From assembly GCA_018817165.1 (NCBI GenBank), contig JAHITY010000026.1, positions 1 to 44,811 on the forward strand: 44,811 bases of DNA. Reading direction: 5' to 3'. Position 1 is the first letter of the stretch; every line of letters begins with the position of its first letter. Origin of the DNA: Candidatus Omnitrophota bacterium. GTDB taxonomy: Bacteria > Omnitrophota > Gorgyraeia > B26-G9. The notes under the pieces are model-generated. The model did not search any database. It was not told where the DNA came from and worked only from the letters and a program-made list of their open reading frames with translations. Positions 23,318 to 33,609 of the stretch are shown here, piece after piece. The position numbers were made by a program, and so were the translations under genes.

Positions 23318-24114
23318 TTTCTTTTTCCTAAAAGCGTTTTAATCTGCAGACCCATATCCCGAGCTGTGACAATACCTTCACCGATTAATACGCAATTTAC
23401 TCCTAGTTTTTTTAAATAAACCATATCCTGGCGCTTAAAGATGCCGCTTTCACTGATTATTGTTTTAGTTTTGGGAATTTTTTTAAGCAAAACTTCAGTT
23501 GTTTTAAGATCAAGGGCAAAAGTATTCAGATTTCGATTATTGATTCCCACAATCCGCACCTGGGACATGTCTATTTTTTTTAAATCAGCCTGATCATGGA
23601 CTTCGACAATCGCGTTCATATTCAGAGCATGAACTAAATCAAGCATTTGTTTTAGCTGCTTTGCGCTGAGGATCGCGGCAATCAAAAGCAGAGCATCAGC
23701 ACCCGCTAAATAAGACTCATAAACCTGATAAACATCAATTATAAAATCTTTGCGCAGTATTGGGATAGCTACTGCTGCTTTTACTTTTTTAAGATCAGCG
23801 ATTTTTCCTTTAAAATGAATATCAGTTAATACTGATATGGCGCTGATCCCAGAATCCTGATAAAGTTTAGCGGTTTTAACTAAATTTAAATTTTTATGTA
23901 AATAACCTTTAGAAGGCGAAGCGATTTTAAGTTCACCGATGCAATTTAATTTTTTCTTCCGGGAAATCGCGTTTAAAAAATTTCTCGGCGGACAATCTAT
24001 TTTTTTCAATTTAGCCGCTGCTTTTAATTTAAGCGCAGTCAAAGGAATTTTATGCTTGTGCAAAGCAATTTCTATTTTTTTAGCTTTAATAATTTGCTTA
24101 AGAATTGATTTCAT
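23314..24114 (-). CDS. trpC: Indole-3-glycerol phosphate synthase
   Basis: A 266-residue TIM barrel that closes the indole ring. Catalytic Lys and Glu positions are visible in GELKIASPSKGYL, VLTDIHFKG, PILRKDFIID and LLIAAILS, with IVEVHDQADL, GINNRNLNTF and SESGIF near the C-terminus. The length is usual for a stand-alone TrpC. The ATG lies 17 bases inside the end of trpD in another frame, and the gene overlaps trpF by 4 bases. Confidence 0.95.
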   Translation of the reverse strand: MKSILKQIIKAKKIEIALHKHKIPLTALKLKAAAKLKKIDCPPRNFLNAISRKKKLNCIGELKIASPSKGYLHKNLNLVKTAKLYQDSGISAISVLTDIHFKGKIADLKKVKAAVAIPILRKDFIIDVYQVYESYLAGADALLLIAAILSAKQLKQMLDLVHALNMNAIVEVHDQADLKKIDMSQVRIVGINNRNLNTFALDLKTTEVLLKKIPKTKTIISESGIFKRQDMVYLKKLGVNCVLIGEGIVTARDMGLQIKTLLGKRK

Positions 24115-25117
24115 TTGAGTGTTTTTTTAAAAGTTCGAGTTTTTGCAAAGCGCGTCCATCCGCTAAGACTGCTTTGGCTAATTCAATGCCCTGTTTTATA
24201 TCAGTAACCGCATCAGCAGTATACAGAGCGAATCCCGCATTAAGCACAACCAAATCATATACTGCCCCGGTTTCTCCCTTAAGGATATCGCTTGCTATGG
24301 CGTAACTATGCTCTAGATCTTTTATCTGGAGGTCAGCTAATTTACTTTGCTTAAACCCAAAGTCTTGGGCATTAACCGTATAATTTTTTATTTGTTTATT
24401 TTTTAATTCATAAATCATTGTATTCGAAGCAGTGCTTATTTCATCCATTCCCTGTTCACTGTGTACGACCATAGCATGAGTTAATCCCAGATTAGCTAAA
24501 ACCGCGATTATCGCGGGTGATAAATCCGCGGAACAAACACCCATCAGCTGATGCGTGGCCTGCGCTGGATTAGTCAAAGGTCCGAGAATATTGAAAATCG
24601 TTCTGATTCCGATTTCCCTTCTTGGCCCAATTGCGTATTTCATCGCAAGATGGAATTTCGGAGCAAACATAAATCCAATGCCGATTTCATTTATACACTT
24701 TTCCACTATTTTGGGTTCGGCATTAATATTTACTCCCAGCTTTTCCAGCAAATCAGCACTGCCCGCTTTGCTCGTTGCGCTGCGGTTTCCATGCTTGGCC
24801 ACAGTTACTCCGGCTGCACTGGCAATTAAAGCAACCAAAGTTGAAACATTAAAAGTTTTAAGCCCTGAGCCGCCAGTGCCGCAAGTATCCAGAATAATCC
24901 GCGCATTGACCTTTATCGGCTGAGCAAACCCGCGCATACACAAAGCCGCGGCAGTAATTTCATCAATAGTCTCACCTTTAATATGTAAAGCCGTAATAAA
25001 AGCCGCTATCTGGCTAGCAGTAGCCTCACCTTGCATAATCTGGCTAAAAATCTCCTGCATCTCATTTCGCGAAAGACTTCCCCCTTTACTAAGTTTTTGA
25101 ATTCCGCTTACAATCAT
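24098..25117 (-). CDS. trpD: Anthranilate phosphoribosyltransferase
   Basis: A 339-residue enzyme that transfers phosphoribose from PRPP to anthranilate. The glycine-rich PRPP loop [17 protein letters not shown] and the conserved [15 protein letters not shown] are both intact, as are [12 protein letters not shown] and the metal-binding GMDEIS. It is a stand-alone TrpD, not fused to TrpG. It overlaps trpG by 4 bases and trpC by 17. Confidence 0.96.
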   Translation of the reverse strand: MIVSGIQKLSKGGSLSRNEMQEIFSQIMQGEATASQIAAFITALHIKGETIDEITAAALCMRGFAQPIKVNARIILDTCGTGGSGLKTFNVSTLVALIASAAGVTVAKHGNRSATSKAGSADLLEKLGVNINAEPKIVEKCINEIGIGFMFAPKFHLAMKYAIGPRREIGIRTIFNILGPLTNPAQATHQLMGVCSADLSPAIIAVLANLGLTHAMVVHSEQGMDEISTASNTMIYELKNKQIKNYTVNAQDFGFKQSKLADLQIKDLEHSYAIASDILKGETGAVYDLVVLNAGFALYTADAVTDIKQGIELAKAVLADGRALQKLELLKKHSNEINS

Positions 25118-25689
25118 TTCTGCCCCTTAAGATTTAAGAAATTTTCCAGAATTTTTTTACCTTGCTTAGTTAAAATTGATTCTGGATGAAACTGCACCCC
25201 GTAAATCGGAAGATTTCTATGCTGCATAGCCATAATCATTCCATCTTCTGAACGCGCGATTATTTTAAGACATTGCGGCAAGCCTCGCTCTTGGACAACC
25301 AATGAATGATAACGCGTCGCATCAAAAGGACTGCTCAAACCTTTGAAAATCCCTTGACGATCGTGAAAGATCGCAGAAGTCTTACCATGCATTAATTTAT
25401 CTGCCCGGATAATTTCCCCGCCAAAAACAGCGCCAATACACTGATGGCCCAGACAAACTCCCAGTATTGGAATTTTTCCAGCAAAGGTCTCGATAATTTC
25501 ACAAGACATACCCGCTTCTTTAGGCGTACAGGGACCGGGAGAAATTACCAAATAATCCGGCTTTAGTTTTTTAATTGCCGCAATACTGATCTTATCATTG
25601 CGGACTACTTTAACTTTCTGCTTAAGTTCTCCGAAATACTGCACCAGATTGTAAGTAAAAGAATCATAATTATCAATTAATAAAATCAT
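25114..25689 (-). CDS. trpG: Anthranilate synthase component II (glutamine amidotransferase)
   Basis: A 191-residue class I amidotransferase that supplies ammonia to TrpE. Cys79 is the nucleophile in [12 protein letters not shown], and the catalytic His and Glu are in the C-terminal [20 protein letters not shown] is the usual oxyanion-side loop. In many bacteria the same subunit also serves p-aminobenzoate synthase (PabA); the position next to trpE favours TrpG. It overlaps trpE and trpD by 4 bases each. Confidence 0.96.
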   Translation of the reverse strand: MILLIDNYDSFTYNLVQYFGELKQKVKVVRNDKISIAAIKKLKPDYLVISPGPCTPKEAGMSCEIIETFAGKIPILGVCLGHQCIGAVFGGEIIRADKLMHGKTSAIFHDRQGIFKGLSSPFDATRYHSLVVQERGLPQCLKIIARSEDGMIMAMQHRNLPIYGVQFHPESILTKQGKKILENFLNLKGQK

Positions 25690-27194
25690 AATAACCCCTT
25701 TTGCGCGATTTCAATTGATTTAATCAATGCTTGAGCTTTATTAACTGTTTCCTGATATTCTTTTTCCGGAATTGAATCAGCAACAATACCTGCTCCTGCC
25801 TGCACATAAGCAATATTATTTTTTAGGACAATAGTCCTAATCGTAATACAAGTATCCAAATTACCGGAAAAGCTGAAATAACCAATACAGCCGGCATATG
25901 GACCGCGGCGTACATTTTCCAGCTGATCAATAATTTCCATTGCTCTTATTTTCGGAGCGCCGCTAACCGTTCCCGCGGGAAAAGTCGCGCTCAGCAGATC
26001 AAAATCATCTTTATTTTTTAAAAGCCTACCTTGCACATCGCTGACAATATGCATTACATGCGAATATTTTTCAATAGCCATGAATTCTTTAACACTAACA
26101 CTGCCGTATTTACATACCCTGCCCAAATCATTGCGGCCTAAATCAACCAGCATTATATGCTCCGCGATCTCTTTAGGGTCATGCAGCAGATCAGCCGCCA
26201 AACTAATATCTTCCTGCTCGTCTTTACCGCGTTTTCTTGTCCCGGCAATCGGCCTAACTTCGGCAATATTGTTTTCACAGCGAACCATGATCTCCGGCGA
26301 TGAGCCGATTAATTTCAGATCATCAAATTTAAGATAGTACATATACGGGGAAGGATTAACGATCCGCAAAGAACGGTAAATATCAAAACTCGGCACATCG
26401 ACTTTAACACTGAAACGCTGAGAAAGCACGGTTTGAATAATATCTCCGGCATTAATATATTCCTTGATCTTTTCCACGGCGGATTTAAATTCTTTTTTTG
26501 TGGTATTGGAATTTACAATAAACGGCTGTTTGCCTATTTTTGGTTTGGAAACTTTAAGCGGTTTCTGCAGAGTCAGAGCCAATGCATCAATTTTTTCCAA
26601 AGATTGCTTATAAATTACTTCTAGCTGTTTAGCGGATTGCGCTGTTTTGATGTTTTCAACGTGAACATTGGAAACAATTTTAATTTTATGACTAAGATGA
26701 TCAAATATTAAAATTGTATCAGTGAGGATAAACACCGCGTCGTAAAGCTTTAAATCGTCTGGATTCTTATCGGGAATTTCTTCATAAAACCGCACAGTAT
26801 CATAACCCATATATCCGACCAAACCACCACAAAACCGCGGCAGGCCTTCCACATTAACAAATTTATACTGTTTAACTATTTTTTTGATCTCAGCAAGCGG
26901 GCCCTCAGGATTGCGAATTAGAGTTTTTTCAAATCCTTTGTCAGTTTTTTTTAATATCTCAACATTCTGCCCTTTGCTTCTTAAGATCAACGATGGATTA
27001 TTCCCTAAAAAAGAATAGCGGGCGATCTTCTCGCCGCCTTCCACAGATTCCAGCAAATAAGCATATTTACTATTATCAATTTTCATAAATGCTGATACTG
27101 GAGTTTCCAGATCAGCGAGTAATTCCCGATAAACCGGGATTACATTGCCTTTTTTACTTAATTTTTTAAATTGTTCTAAATTTGGATAGTACAT
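25686..27194 (-). CDS. trpE: Anthranilate synthase component I
   Basis: A 502-residue chorismate-utilising enzyme. The LLES motif at 47-50, part of the tryptophan feedback site, is present, so allosteric inhibition is expected. The catalytic half shows [13 protein letters not shown], the PIAGTRKRG loop, [11 protein letters not shown] and the C-terminal [12 protein letters not shown] and [14 protein letters not shown]. The length is standard. It is preceded by a 72-base gap after hisI, the longest gap in the his-trp-gsp run, where I see AAAGGTG for ribosome binding but no leader peptide, attenuator hairpin or T-box. Confidence 0.97.
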   Translation of the reverse strand: MYYPNLEQFKKLSKKGNVIPVYRELLADLETPVSAFMKIDNSKYAYLLESVEGGEKIARYSFLGNNPSLILRSKGQNVEILKKTDKGFEKTLIRNPEGPLAEIKKIVKQYKFVNVEGLPRFCGGLVGYMGYDTVRFYEEIPDKNPDDLKLYDAVFILTDTILIFDHLSHKIKIVSNVHVENIKTAQSAKQLEVIYKQSLEKIDALALTLQKPLKVSKPKIGKQPFIVNSNTTKKEFKSAVEKIKEYINAGDIIQTVLSQRFSVKVDVPSFDIYRSLRIVNPSPYMYYLKFDDLKLIGSSPEIMVRCENNIAEVRPIAGTRKRGKDEQEDISLAADLLHDPKEIAEHIMLVDLGRNDLGRVCKYGSVSVKEFMAIEKYSHVMHIVSDVQGRLLKNKDDFDLLSATFPAGTVSGAPKIRAMEIIDQLENVRRGPYAGCIGYFSFSGNLDTCITIRTIVLKNNIAYVQAGAGIVADSIPEKEYQETVNKAQALIKSIEIAQKGLL

Positions 27195-27266
27195 ATAGCT
27201 TTTTCACCTTTTTTTGAGAATCTGTCTTAGCATTGTAAGGCTACCCGCTATAAATCTACAAATTAT

Positions 27267-27635
27267 TTAAACCATGCGGGTATAAAAACAAGAACGCTCT
27301 CCGGTATGGCAAGCAACTCCGATTTGCCTTACTTCCAGTAATAAAGTATCTTTATCACAATCATAATACATTTTCTTTATAATCTGAAAATGTCCGGAAG
27401 TATCTCCTTTTAGCCATAAACAATTTCTTGAACGTGACCAATATGTAGCCAGGCCTGTAGACAAAGTTTCATTCAATGACTGCTTGTTCATATAAGCGAC
27501 CATCAGGATATCCTTTTTCTTATAATCCTGAACAATCGCCGGAATAAGCTGTTTATCGTCAAACTTTAATTCATTGATTGATTTTAAATTTTTCAACTTT
27601 AATGGTTTTAAATCCGGTCTTTTAACTTCTTCCAC
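27267..27635 (-). CDS. hisI: Phosphoribosyl-AMP cyclohydrolase
   Basis: 122 residues from a GTG at 27635, chosen because AAGGAGG lies 9 bases upstream; the longer frame reads back into hisA without a ribosome site. The enzyme opens the adenine ring of PR-AMP. Family motifs are [31 protein letters not shown] and the metal-binding Asp/Cys set in [11 protein letters not shown] and [11 protein letters not shown]. There is no fused HisE domain, so the PR-ATP pyrophosphatase must be elsewhere. It overlaps hisA by 14 bases. Confidence 0.93.
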   Translation of the reverse strand: MEEVKRPDLKPLKLKNLKSINELKFDDKQLIPAIVQDYKKKDILMVAYMNKQSLNETLSTGLATYWSRSRNCLWLKGDTSGHFQIIKKMYYDCDKDTLLLEVRQIGVACHTGERSCFYTRMV

Positions 27636-28353
27636 AATTAATCGCCTCCTTAAGATCGATCTTATTTTCATATAGGGCTTTGCCTATAATGGTTCCATAT
27701 AAATTTACATACTCTAGTGACAATTTCTTTAAGACTTTAATATCTTCAATGCAGGATATCCCTCCAGCAGAAATAATATTCATTTTAGTTGCTCCTAGTA
27801 CCTCTTTGAGCAATTCAGTATTCGGCCCCTCTAAAGTTCCATCGCTGGATATATCCGTGATTACCGCTGTTCTAACTCCCTGTTTTTCAATCTGCTGAAC
27901 TGCCTGAGTAACTGTTAAATCAGTCTGACCGGTCCAGCCTTTATCCAATACCACACCGGCTTTGCTATCAATACTCACGATCACTTTCGAGCGGGTAATC
28001 GCATCCAGTGTGCCTAGGAATTTATCGTCTTCAAATACGATAGTACTGATAATTACTTTATGCACACCGAAATCCAGGACTTTTTTTATCGCTTCTTCTG
28101 TGCGTAATCCACCGCCTAAATGCACTTTTAAGCCGATCTGCTTAATAATCTTCTCAATCACATCCATGTTTTTTGATTCACCGAAAAATGCTCCGTCTAA
28201 ATCAATAACATGCAGAATTTCCGCTCCCTGATCTTTCCACTTCTTGGCAAAACTCAATGGATCAGTAGAATAAATAGTCTCTTTATTATACAGTCCGCGA
28301 TACAGTCTAACTACATTACCTTTTCTTATGTCTATTGCCGGTGTAATTATCAT
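27622..28353 (-). CDS. hisA: ProFAR isomerase (HisA)
   Basis: A 243-residue TIM barrel that opens the ribose of ProFAR. Asp8 ([13 protein letters not shown]) and Asp129 (VSIDSKAG) are the catalytic pair; the phosphate sites HLGGGLRT and SAGGIS are present. The length is normal. A trpF gene is in the same run, so a PriA-type dual role is not needed. Its start overlaps the hisB stop (TAATG). HisF, the usual neighbour, is not in the window. Confidence 0.95.
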   Translation of the reverse strand: MIITPAIDIRKGNVVRLYRGLYNKETIYSTDPLSFAKKWKDQGAEILHVIDLDGAFFGESKNMDVIEKIIKQIGLKVHLGGGLRTEEAIKKVLDFGVHKVIISTIVFEDDKFLGTLDAITRSKVIVSIDSKAGVVLDKGWTGQTDLTVTQAVQQIEKQGVRTAVITDISSDGTLEGPNTELLKEVLGATKMNIISAGGISCIEDIKVLKKLSLEYVNLYGTIIGKALYENKIDLKEAINCGRS

Positions 28354-28988
28354 TAATCGATTATCCCCTTGGTTGACGGCACACCTTTACGTCGAGGATC
28401 AATCTGCGTGGCCATATCAAGTGCTTTGCCCATTGCTTTGAACAAAGCTTCTAAAATATGATGCGGATCCCCTTCTCCTGATTTGATAACATAAACCAGG
28501 CTAATGCCGCTATGCTGGAGAAAAGATTCCAAAAATTCTTCAGCATGTTTAAAAGTAAAATCAGTATTATCAAAACTCTCATTTGCTAGCATATTCTGAA
28601 TTTTATCAGATGGATCATAAGCAATCCGGCCATGCAAACTTGGCCGGCCGCTGATATCAATCACCGCTTCTACCGCCACTTTATCCATCGCCACAGTAAA
28701 ACAGCCGTAACGGTTTATTCCCTCTTTTTCTCCTAATGCCTGTTTAAATGTTTTACCCAAAGCAATGCCGATATCTTCGATTATATGATGCGGTAAATCA
28801 CCTTTGGCCTCCAGTTGCAGATCAAACAAACCATGAAAACAAAATAAAGTAAGCAAATGGTTTAAAGGTTCAAACCCTGTTTGAATCTTTGTAATCCCAC
28901 TGCCATCGATATTAAATGATCCATTAATATCCACTTCATTAGTTTTTCGCTTAATTACTGCTGCTCGTTTAGCCTCTCCCTGAGTCAT
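28353..28988 (-). CDS. hisB: Imidazoleglycerol-phosphate dehydratase
   Basis: A 211-residue manganese enzyme. The two metal motifs are visible: GDLPHHIIEDIGIALG and GDPHHILEALFKAMGKAL, followed by IDPRRKGVPSTKG at the C-terminus. The first motif reads LPHH rather than the more common D-x-HH, and the DHML segment reads NHLL; both keep the His ligands, so activity is likely. There is no phosphatase fusion. The gene lies 18 bases after hisD and overlaps hisA by one base. Confidence 0.93.
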   Translation of the reverse strand: MTQGEAKRAAVIKRKTNEVDINGSFNIDGSGITKIQTGFEPLNHLLTLFCFHGLFDLQLEAKGDLPHHIIEDIGIALGKTFKQALGEKEGINRYGCFTVAMDKVAVEAVIDISGRPSLHGRIAYDPSDKIQNMLANESFDNTDFTFKHAEEFLESFLQHSGISLVYVIKSGEGDPHHILEALFKAMGKALDMATQIDPRRKGVPSTKGIID

Positions 28989-29006
28989 ATTATTAGCTCC
29001 TTAAAA

Positions 29007-30227
29007 TTATTCGAATCTGGCTTTTAATGACGCGACGTGTTTTTTCATGCCCTCTAGTGTTGCAATCTGTTCAATTGCCGGAGCCACTTTTTCCAGAGCT
29101 TTTTTTGTATAACTGATCACATGCGTACTTTTCATAAAATCATTTAATCCCAGTCCTGAGAAAAATCTCGCGGTTCCGGATGTAGGCAATACATGGCTTG
29201 GTCCGGAAATATAATCACCAACCACAACCGGTGAATATGGGCCGATAAACACTGCCCCGGCATTTTTAATTTTCTTGAGCAGTTTATTCGGCTGCTTGAC
29301 CATTATTTCTAAATGTTCTGGCGCGATTTTATTCGCGACATCCACTGCTTCATCCAGATTATTAACCATAATAATAAAACCATTAGCCACTTCTTTACGC
29401 ACAATATTTGCCAATGATTTAGAAGTCGTGACTAAAATTCCAATACCCAAACGATGCTCGGCCTGCGCGTAAAGATCGGCAATTACATGTGCTGGATTAG
29501 CAAAATTATTGGCAATAATCACCACTTCACTCGGACCGGCAAGCATATCAATCGCGCAATAACCAAACACCTGTCTTTTTGCTTCCGTAACATAATCATT
29601 GCCCGGACCAACAATCTTATCAACCTTGGGCACGGTTTTTGTACCAAAAGCCATGGCGGCGATTGCCTGAGCACCGCCGAGTTTAAATACCGCGTTTACT
29701 TTTAACATATTAGCCACTGCCAAAATATAAGGATTAACATTGCCGTCCGCATTAGGCGGAGTGGCAATATATATTTCACTGACTCCGGCAATCTTCGCTG
29801 GCAATACACTCATGTATACCGATGAAACCAAAGGCGCTGTTCCGCTGGGGACGTATATCCCGACTTTTTCAATCGGATTATATATCTCTCCCAGAGTCAC
29901 CCCTTCATCACCTTTTATTTTCCAGGATTTTTTAACTTGTTTTTTATAAAAGCTGGTAACATTATTGATTGCCACTTTTAAATTAGTAATAAAAGTCGCG
30001 TCAATATTTTGATAAGCCCCGCTAGTCTCAGACTCGCTGACTTTTAATTGTTTTTGGCTGAGCGTTGCGCCATCAAGTTTTTTTGTATACTTTATTAAAG
30101 CATCATCGCCTTTAGCTGCCACATCAGCTAAAATCTTTTCCACTGTTTTCTTTACCCTTACTTTGCGGCAATTCAAGCGTCTATAAATTTTTTCTAAAGT
30201 TTTTCCGGAAAATCTAACTACTTTCAT
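29007..30227 (-). CDS. hisD: Histidinol dehydrogenase
   Basis: A 406-residue NAD-dependent zinc enzyme for the last two steps of histidine synthesis. Signatures are IYVPSGTAPLVSSVYM, GGAQAIAAMAFGT, VDKIVGPGNDYV, MLAGPSEVV, the zinc and catalytic ligands in AQAEHRLG and IAPEHLEI, and GDYISGPSHVLPTSG. It is a little shorter than the E. coli protein, mostly at the N-terminus. GAGGTG lies 4 bases before the ATG. It is the first gene of the long his-trp-gsp run; a possible promoter TTGACT-N16-AATTAT (30239-30266) would start transcription almost on the ribosome site, so the promoter is uncertain. Confidence 0.95.
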   Translation of the reverse strand: MKVVRFSGKTLEKIYRRLNCRKVRVKKTVEKILADVAAKGDDALIKYTKKLDGATLSQKQLKVSESETSGAYQNIDATFITNLKVAINNVTSFYKKQVKKSWKIKGDEGVTLGEIYNPIEKVGIYVPSGTAPLVSSVYMSVLPAKIAGVSEIYIATPPNADGNVNPYILAVANMLKVNAVFKLGGAQAIAAMAFGTKTVPKVDKIVGPGNDYVTEAKRQVFGYCAIDMLAGPSEVVIIANNFANPAHVIADLYAQAEHRLGIGILVTTSKSLANIVRKEVANGFIIMVNNLDEAVDVANKIAPEHLEIMVKQPNKLLKKIKNAGAVFIGPYSPVVVGDYISGPSHVLPTSGTARFFSGLGLNDFMKSTHVISYTKKALEKVAPAIEQIATLEGMKKHVASLKARFE

Positions 30228-30281
30228 CTAACACCTCGATAATTGATTGTACTATCACAAAGTCAAGTTTACATTTTCAGC

Positions 30282-30404
30282 TTTAAACGGTTACGTCCAG
30301 GGTTATGATGCCCGTTTCGTCTTACGGTTACGGCTGTCGTCTTAATTTTATTGTTTTTACCTAAACCGATAAACGTTACCGATACGGGCTTCGTTACCGT
30401 TAAA
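30282..30404. repeat. Long imperfect palindrome between alaS and hisD
   Basis: The outer arms TTTAAACGGTTACG (30282-30295) and CGTTACCGTTAAA (30392-30404) pair with a single T-T mismatch and a bulge. Inner arms GCCCGT (30310-30315) and ACGGGC (30384-30389) pair exactly, and a further CGGTTACG/CGTTACCG pair lies inside. The region is richer in CG dinucleotides than its surroundings, and no gene is visible in 30228-30462. Confidence 0.6.
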
Positions 30405-30462
30405 CCTTGCCGAGTGCCACGGCATTTCTGCTATTTCCCGTTGACATCATGGCGCAGTTTTA

Positions 30463-33123
30463 TTATTTAATAAATTTTTCTACAATTTCTAAAGCCTGGT
30501 CCATGGCTAAGCGCAAAGACGCAATATCTTTCGCACCGGCTTGGGCAAGGTCTTTTTTCCCGCCTCCTCCGCCGCCGGCAATCGCGGAAATTTCTTTAAT
30601 TATCGCCACAGCATCAATCCCCTTATTTACTAAGGATCCACTAACGCCAACTAATAACATCGATTTAGCACCGGCTGTTGAGCCTAAAACACTGACCATC
30701 GGATCAGCCTTAACCTTCAAACTATCATTCATTTTCCGCAGCGCGTTCACATCATAATTATCAAATTCCTTAACAATAACTGAAACTTGATTTATTGTTC
30801 GGGCATTAGCTAAAAGTGAACTGGCATCACTTGACAAAGAACCCAGTTTTAATCCGGCTATTTCTTTTTCCAGCTGCTTTACATGCTTAATAGTTTTTTC
30901 TACAGCATCGGGTATTTTATCAGCTTCTATTTTTAACAAATCACTCAGCTGTTCAATAAGTCTCTGCTGATTTTTAATTAAATCAAAAGCTGCCTGAGAT
31001 GTAATGGCCTCAATTCTCCTAATCCCCTGAGCAACCGAACTCTCAGTTATTATTTTAAATATTCCAATCTCGCCAGTTGCCTTAACATGCGTACCGCCGC
31101 AAAACTCTTTGCCTTTTGGCAATCCTAATACCGAAACAACTCTAACTGTATCGCCGTATTTATCCCCGAAAAATGCCAATGCTCCGGAGGTTTTCGCCTT
31201 CTCAATACTCATTACTTCAGTCTGGACAGTTAAATTTTCCCATATCAGTTCATTGACCAGATTTTCCAGTTTATCAATTGTTTCTTTTTTCAAAGCCTTT
31301 AAATGGCTAAAATCAAACCGCAACTTCTCACTAGAAACCGCGGAACCTGATTGTTCGATGTGCTCACCCAATATCTGCCTCAAAGCAAACTGCAATAAAT
31401 GAGTTGCGGTATGATTGCGGGCAGTGGCATTGCGTTCAGGGGTCAGAACTTCAGCTGTAACCAGATCATTTATTTTAATACAGCCATTCTGGACAATCCC
31501 TCTGTGCAAAATCGCATTATTAACTTTTTCAGTTTTTACAATATCAATAAATCCATTATTAAACAAAATTTTCCCCTTATCGGCAGCTTGCCCACCGGAT
31601 TCAACATAAAACGGAGTTTTATCTAAAATCAGATCAATATAATTTTTATTATCATTGCTGTCAATCTGAGCTTTAAGCTTTTCATCCTGAATAATCGCGA
31701 TTATCTTAGCCTGAGTTTTTAATTGATCATAACCGACAAATTCAGTACTTAAATCTTTGATCAAAGGGCCAATACTCTTGGTAAATATTTCACTTGATAT
31801 CTGAGTACCGCTGCGGGAACGTTCGCGCTGCTCATCCATTAATTTCTCAAAATCATCATCAATGATTTTCAAGCCGTGTTTTAGCGCGTTTTCTTTGCTG
31901 ACTTCCAGCGGCACGCCATAAGTATCATATTGATTAAAAGCGATCTCTGCCGCCGTAATCCCGGATTGCGGATTTTTTGCCTGATTGGCAAACTGCAATT
32001 CATTTTCTTCACTGCGTTCATCAAGAATTTTCCAAAACATTTCCTCTTCTTTTTGAATAATTCCGGCAATCGTCTGCTGTTTTCTTTTAATTTCCGGATA
32101 CTGCTGTTCCATGACAATCCCAATCGTATTAACCAATCCAAAACAAAGCGGGCCTTTAATTCCCGCTGCTTTTAAATTCATAATCGAACGACGAATCAAT
32201 TTTCTGATTACATAACCCCGAGTTTCATTAGACGGGACCACGCCGTCAGCAATCGCAAAACAAGCTGCCCGGATATGATCGGCAATTGCTTTAGCTTTTG
32301 AGTTAAGCCATTCTTTGTGCGGAGTAATATTTTTTCTTTTCAGCTGTTTAGTTATTGAATCGAGAATCGGTACAAATAAATCAGTGGAATAATTTTCCCG
32401 CACCTTCTGAACAACGCTGGTGATTCTTTCTAAACCCATCCCAGTATCAATATTTTTACTCGGCAAAGGCAGCAAACTTCCGTCATTTTGCCGGTCAAAT
32501 TGCGTAAATACCAAATTCCAGATTTCAGAAAATCGTTTACAATCACAAGCCGGTGAACAATTTGGGTCTTTGCAGCCATATTCCTGGCCCCAATCATAAA
32601 AAATTTCCGAACAAGGACCGCAAGGACCATTTGGTCCGTCTTGGGGCGCGTTTGCCGGCCAGAAATTATCTTTATCGCCTAATTTGACAATTCTCCTTTT
32701 ATCAATTTTTATATCATTAACCCAAATATCATAAGCCTCAATATCGCTATGATGCACTGATACCCATAATTTATCAATTGGAAGATTTAATTCCTGAGTA
32801 ATAAATTCCCAAGCCCATAAAATCGCTTCTGGTTTAAAATAATCACCAAAAGAAAAATTTCCCAGCATTTCAAAAAAAGTATGATGCGTTGGGCTGGTCC
32901 CTACATTTACCAGATCAGCAGTGCGCATGCATTTCTGCGAACTGGCTGCTCGACGAAAATCAGTAATATTACCCATAAACTGCTGCTTAAACTGATTCAT
33001 TCCCGCGGAAGTAAACAAAACACTAGGATCATCAGTGGGAACTAAAGTATCACTGCTGATAATTTTATGTTGTTTAGATTTAAAAAAATCTAAAAACTTC
33101 TGTCTTACTTCATTACTCGTCAT
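30463..33123 (-). CDS. alaS: Alanyl-tRNA synthetase
   Basis: An 886-residue class II synthetase of normal length. The catalytic core has VLFTSAGMNQFK, the motif 2 region RTADLVNVG...HHTFFEMLGNFSFGDYF and DTGMGLERI. A Cys-rich insertion (GCKDPNCSPACDCKRF) follows the acceptor-binding segment. The editing domain carries HTATHLL and CGGTHVKATGEIG, which together bind zinc and clear mischarged Ser/Gly. The C-Ala domain ends with the glycine run and KDLAQAGAKD. Its ATG overlaps recX by 11 bases. A tRNA-Ala gene is also in this window but 30 kb away in its own unit. Confidence 0.97.
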   Translation of the reverse strand: MTSNEVRQKFLDFFKSKQHKIISSDTLVPTDDPSVLFTSAGMNQFKQQFMGNITDFRRAASSQKCMRTADLVNVGTSPTHHTFFEMLGNFSFGDYFKPEAILWAWEFITQELNLPIDKLWVSVHHSDIEAYDIWVNDIKIDKRRIVKLGDKDNFWPANAPQDGPNGPCGPCSEIFYDWGQEYGCKDPNCSPACDCKRFSEIWNLVFTQFDRQNDGSLLPLPSKNIDTGMGLERITSVVQKVRENYSTDLFVPILDSITKQLKRKNITPHKEWLNSKAKAIADHIRAACFAIADGVVPSNETRGYVIRKLIRRSIMNLKAAGIKGPLCFGLVNTIGIVMEQQYPEIKRKQQTIAGIIQKEEEMFWKILDERSEENELQFANQAKNPQSGITAAEIAFNQYDTYGVPLEVSKENALKHGLKIIDDDFEKLMDEQRERSRSGTQISSEIFTKSIGPLIKDLSTEFVGYDQLKTQAKIIAIIQDEKLKAQIDSNDNKNYIDLILDKTPFYVESGGQAADKGKILFNNGFIDIVKTEKVNNAILHRGIVQNGCIKINDLVTAEVLTPERNATARNHTATHLLQFALRQILGEHIEQSGSAVSSEKLRFDFSHLKALKKETIDKLENLVNELIWENLTVQTEVMSIEKAKTSGALAFFGDKYGDTVRVVSVLGLPKGKEFCGGTHVKATGEIGIFKIITESSVAQGIRRIEAITSQAAFDLIKNQQRLIEQLSDLLKIEADKIPDAVEKTIKHVKQLEKEIAGLKLGSLSSDASSLLANARTINQVSVIVKEFDNYDVNALRKMNDSLKVKADPMVSVLGSTAGAKSMLLVGVSGSLVNKGIDAVAIIKEISAIAGGGGGGKKDLAQAGAKDIASLRLAMDQALEIVEKFIK

Positions 33124-33583
33124 TATTAATCAGTCCTTTAACTATATTTATTATATTTGCTGAATCAAAACCTTTGCGTTGTAAGAAACCAATCAAGCGC
33201 TGTTTTGCTGTTTCCGCTGGCAATTGTTTTAGTTTTTCGTATTTTCTGCTCGCAAGTTCCTGAGCAATCTCAAGATCTGAAGCATTGCCCAATACTCTAA
33301 AAGCTTGTTCGATAATATCAGAATCAATCCCTTTTTGTCTTAACTCGTAAGTTATAAGTCTTTTACTGCGTGGCTTTAACTGCCTGCGATTAGTAATCCA
33401 CGAACGGCAAAAGGCTAAATCATTAAGATATCCTAAATCCGACAAAAAATCAAGTACTTCTCTGATCACAACATCAGAAAACTTTTTTTGTTTTAAACGG
33501 TTTTCCATTTCTTTTTTGCTGCGGATGCGGAATTTAAGCAAGCGGAAAGCACTGATTTTTGCTTTTTCAAGTTCTGTTTGCAT
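33113..33583 (-). CDS. recX: RecA regulator RecX
   Basis: A 156-residue helical-repeat protein. RLLKFRIRSKKEMENRLKQKKF, LGYLNDLAFCRSWITNR, SKRLITYELRQKGID and RLIGFLQRKGFD mark the three tandem three-helix repeats typical of RecX, which caps and modulates RecA filaments. The family usually sits directly after recA; here a Do-like protease gene lies between. It overlaps alaS by 11 bases. No strong ribosome site precedes the ATG, which suggests translation coupled to the upstream gene. Confidence 0.88.
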   Translation of the reverse strand: MQTELEKAKISAFRLLKFRIRSKKEMENRLKQKKFSDVVIREVLDFLSDLGYLNDLAFCRSWITNRRQLKPRSKRLITYELRQKGIDSDIIEQAFRVLGNASDLEIAQELASRKYEKLKQLPAETAKQRLIGFLQRKGFDSANIINIVKGLINNDE

Positions 33584-33609
33584 AATTAACCATAAGCTTT
33601 AGCCGTTGA

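Noticed and set aside
27195-27266. T-box, trp attenuator or leader peptide before trpE
   Set aside because: The 72 bases contain no Trp-rich reading frame, no terminator/antiterminator pair and no T-box consensus.
30228-30462. His leader peptide or riboswitch before hisD
   Set aside because: No His-codon run and no known riboswitch core; the structure present is the long palindrome.
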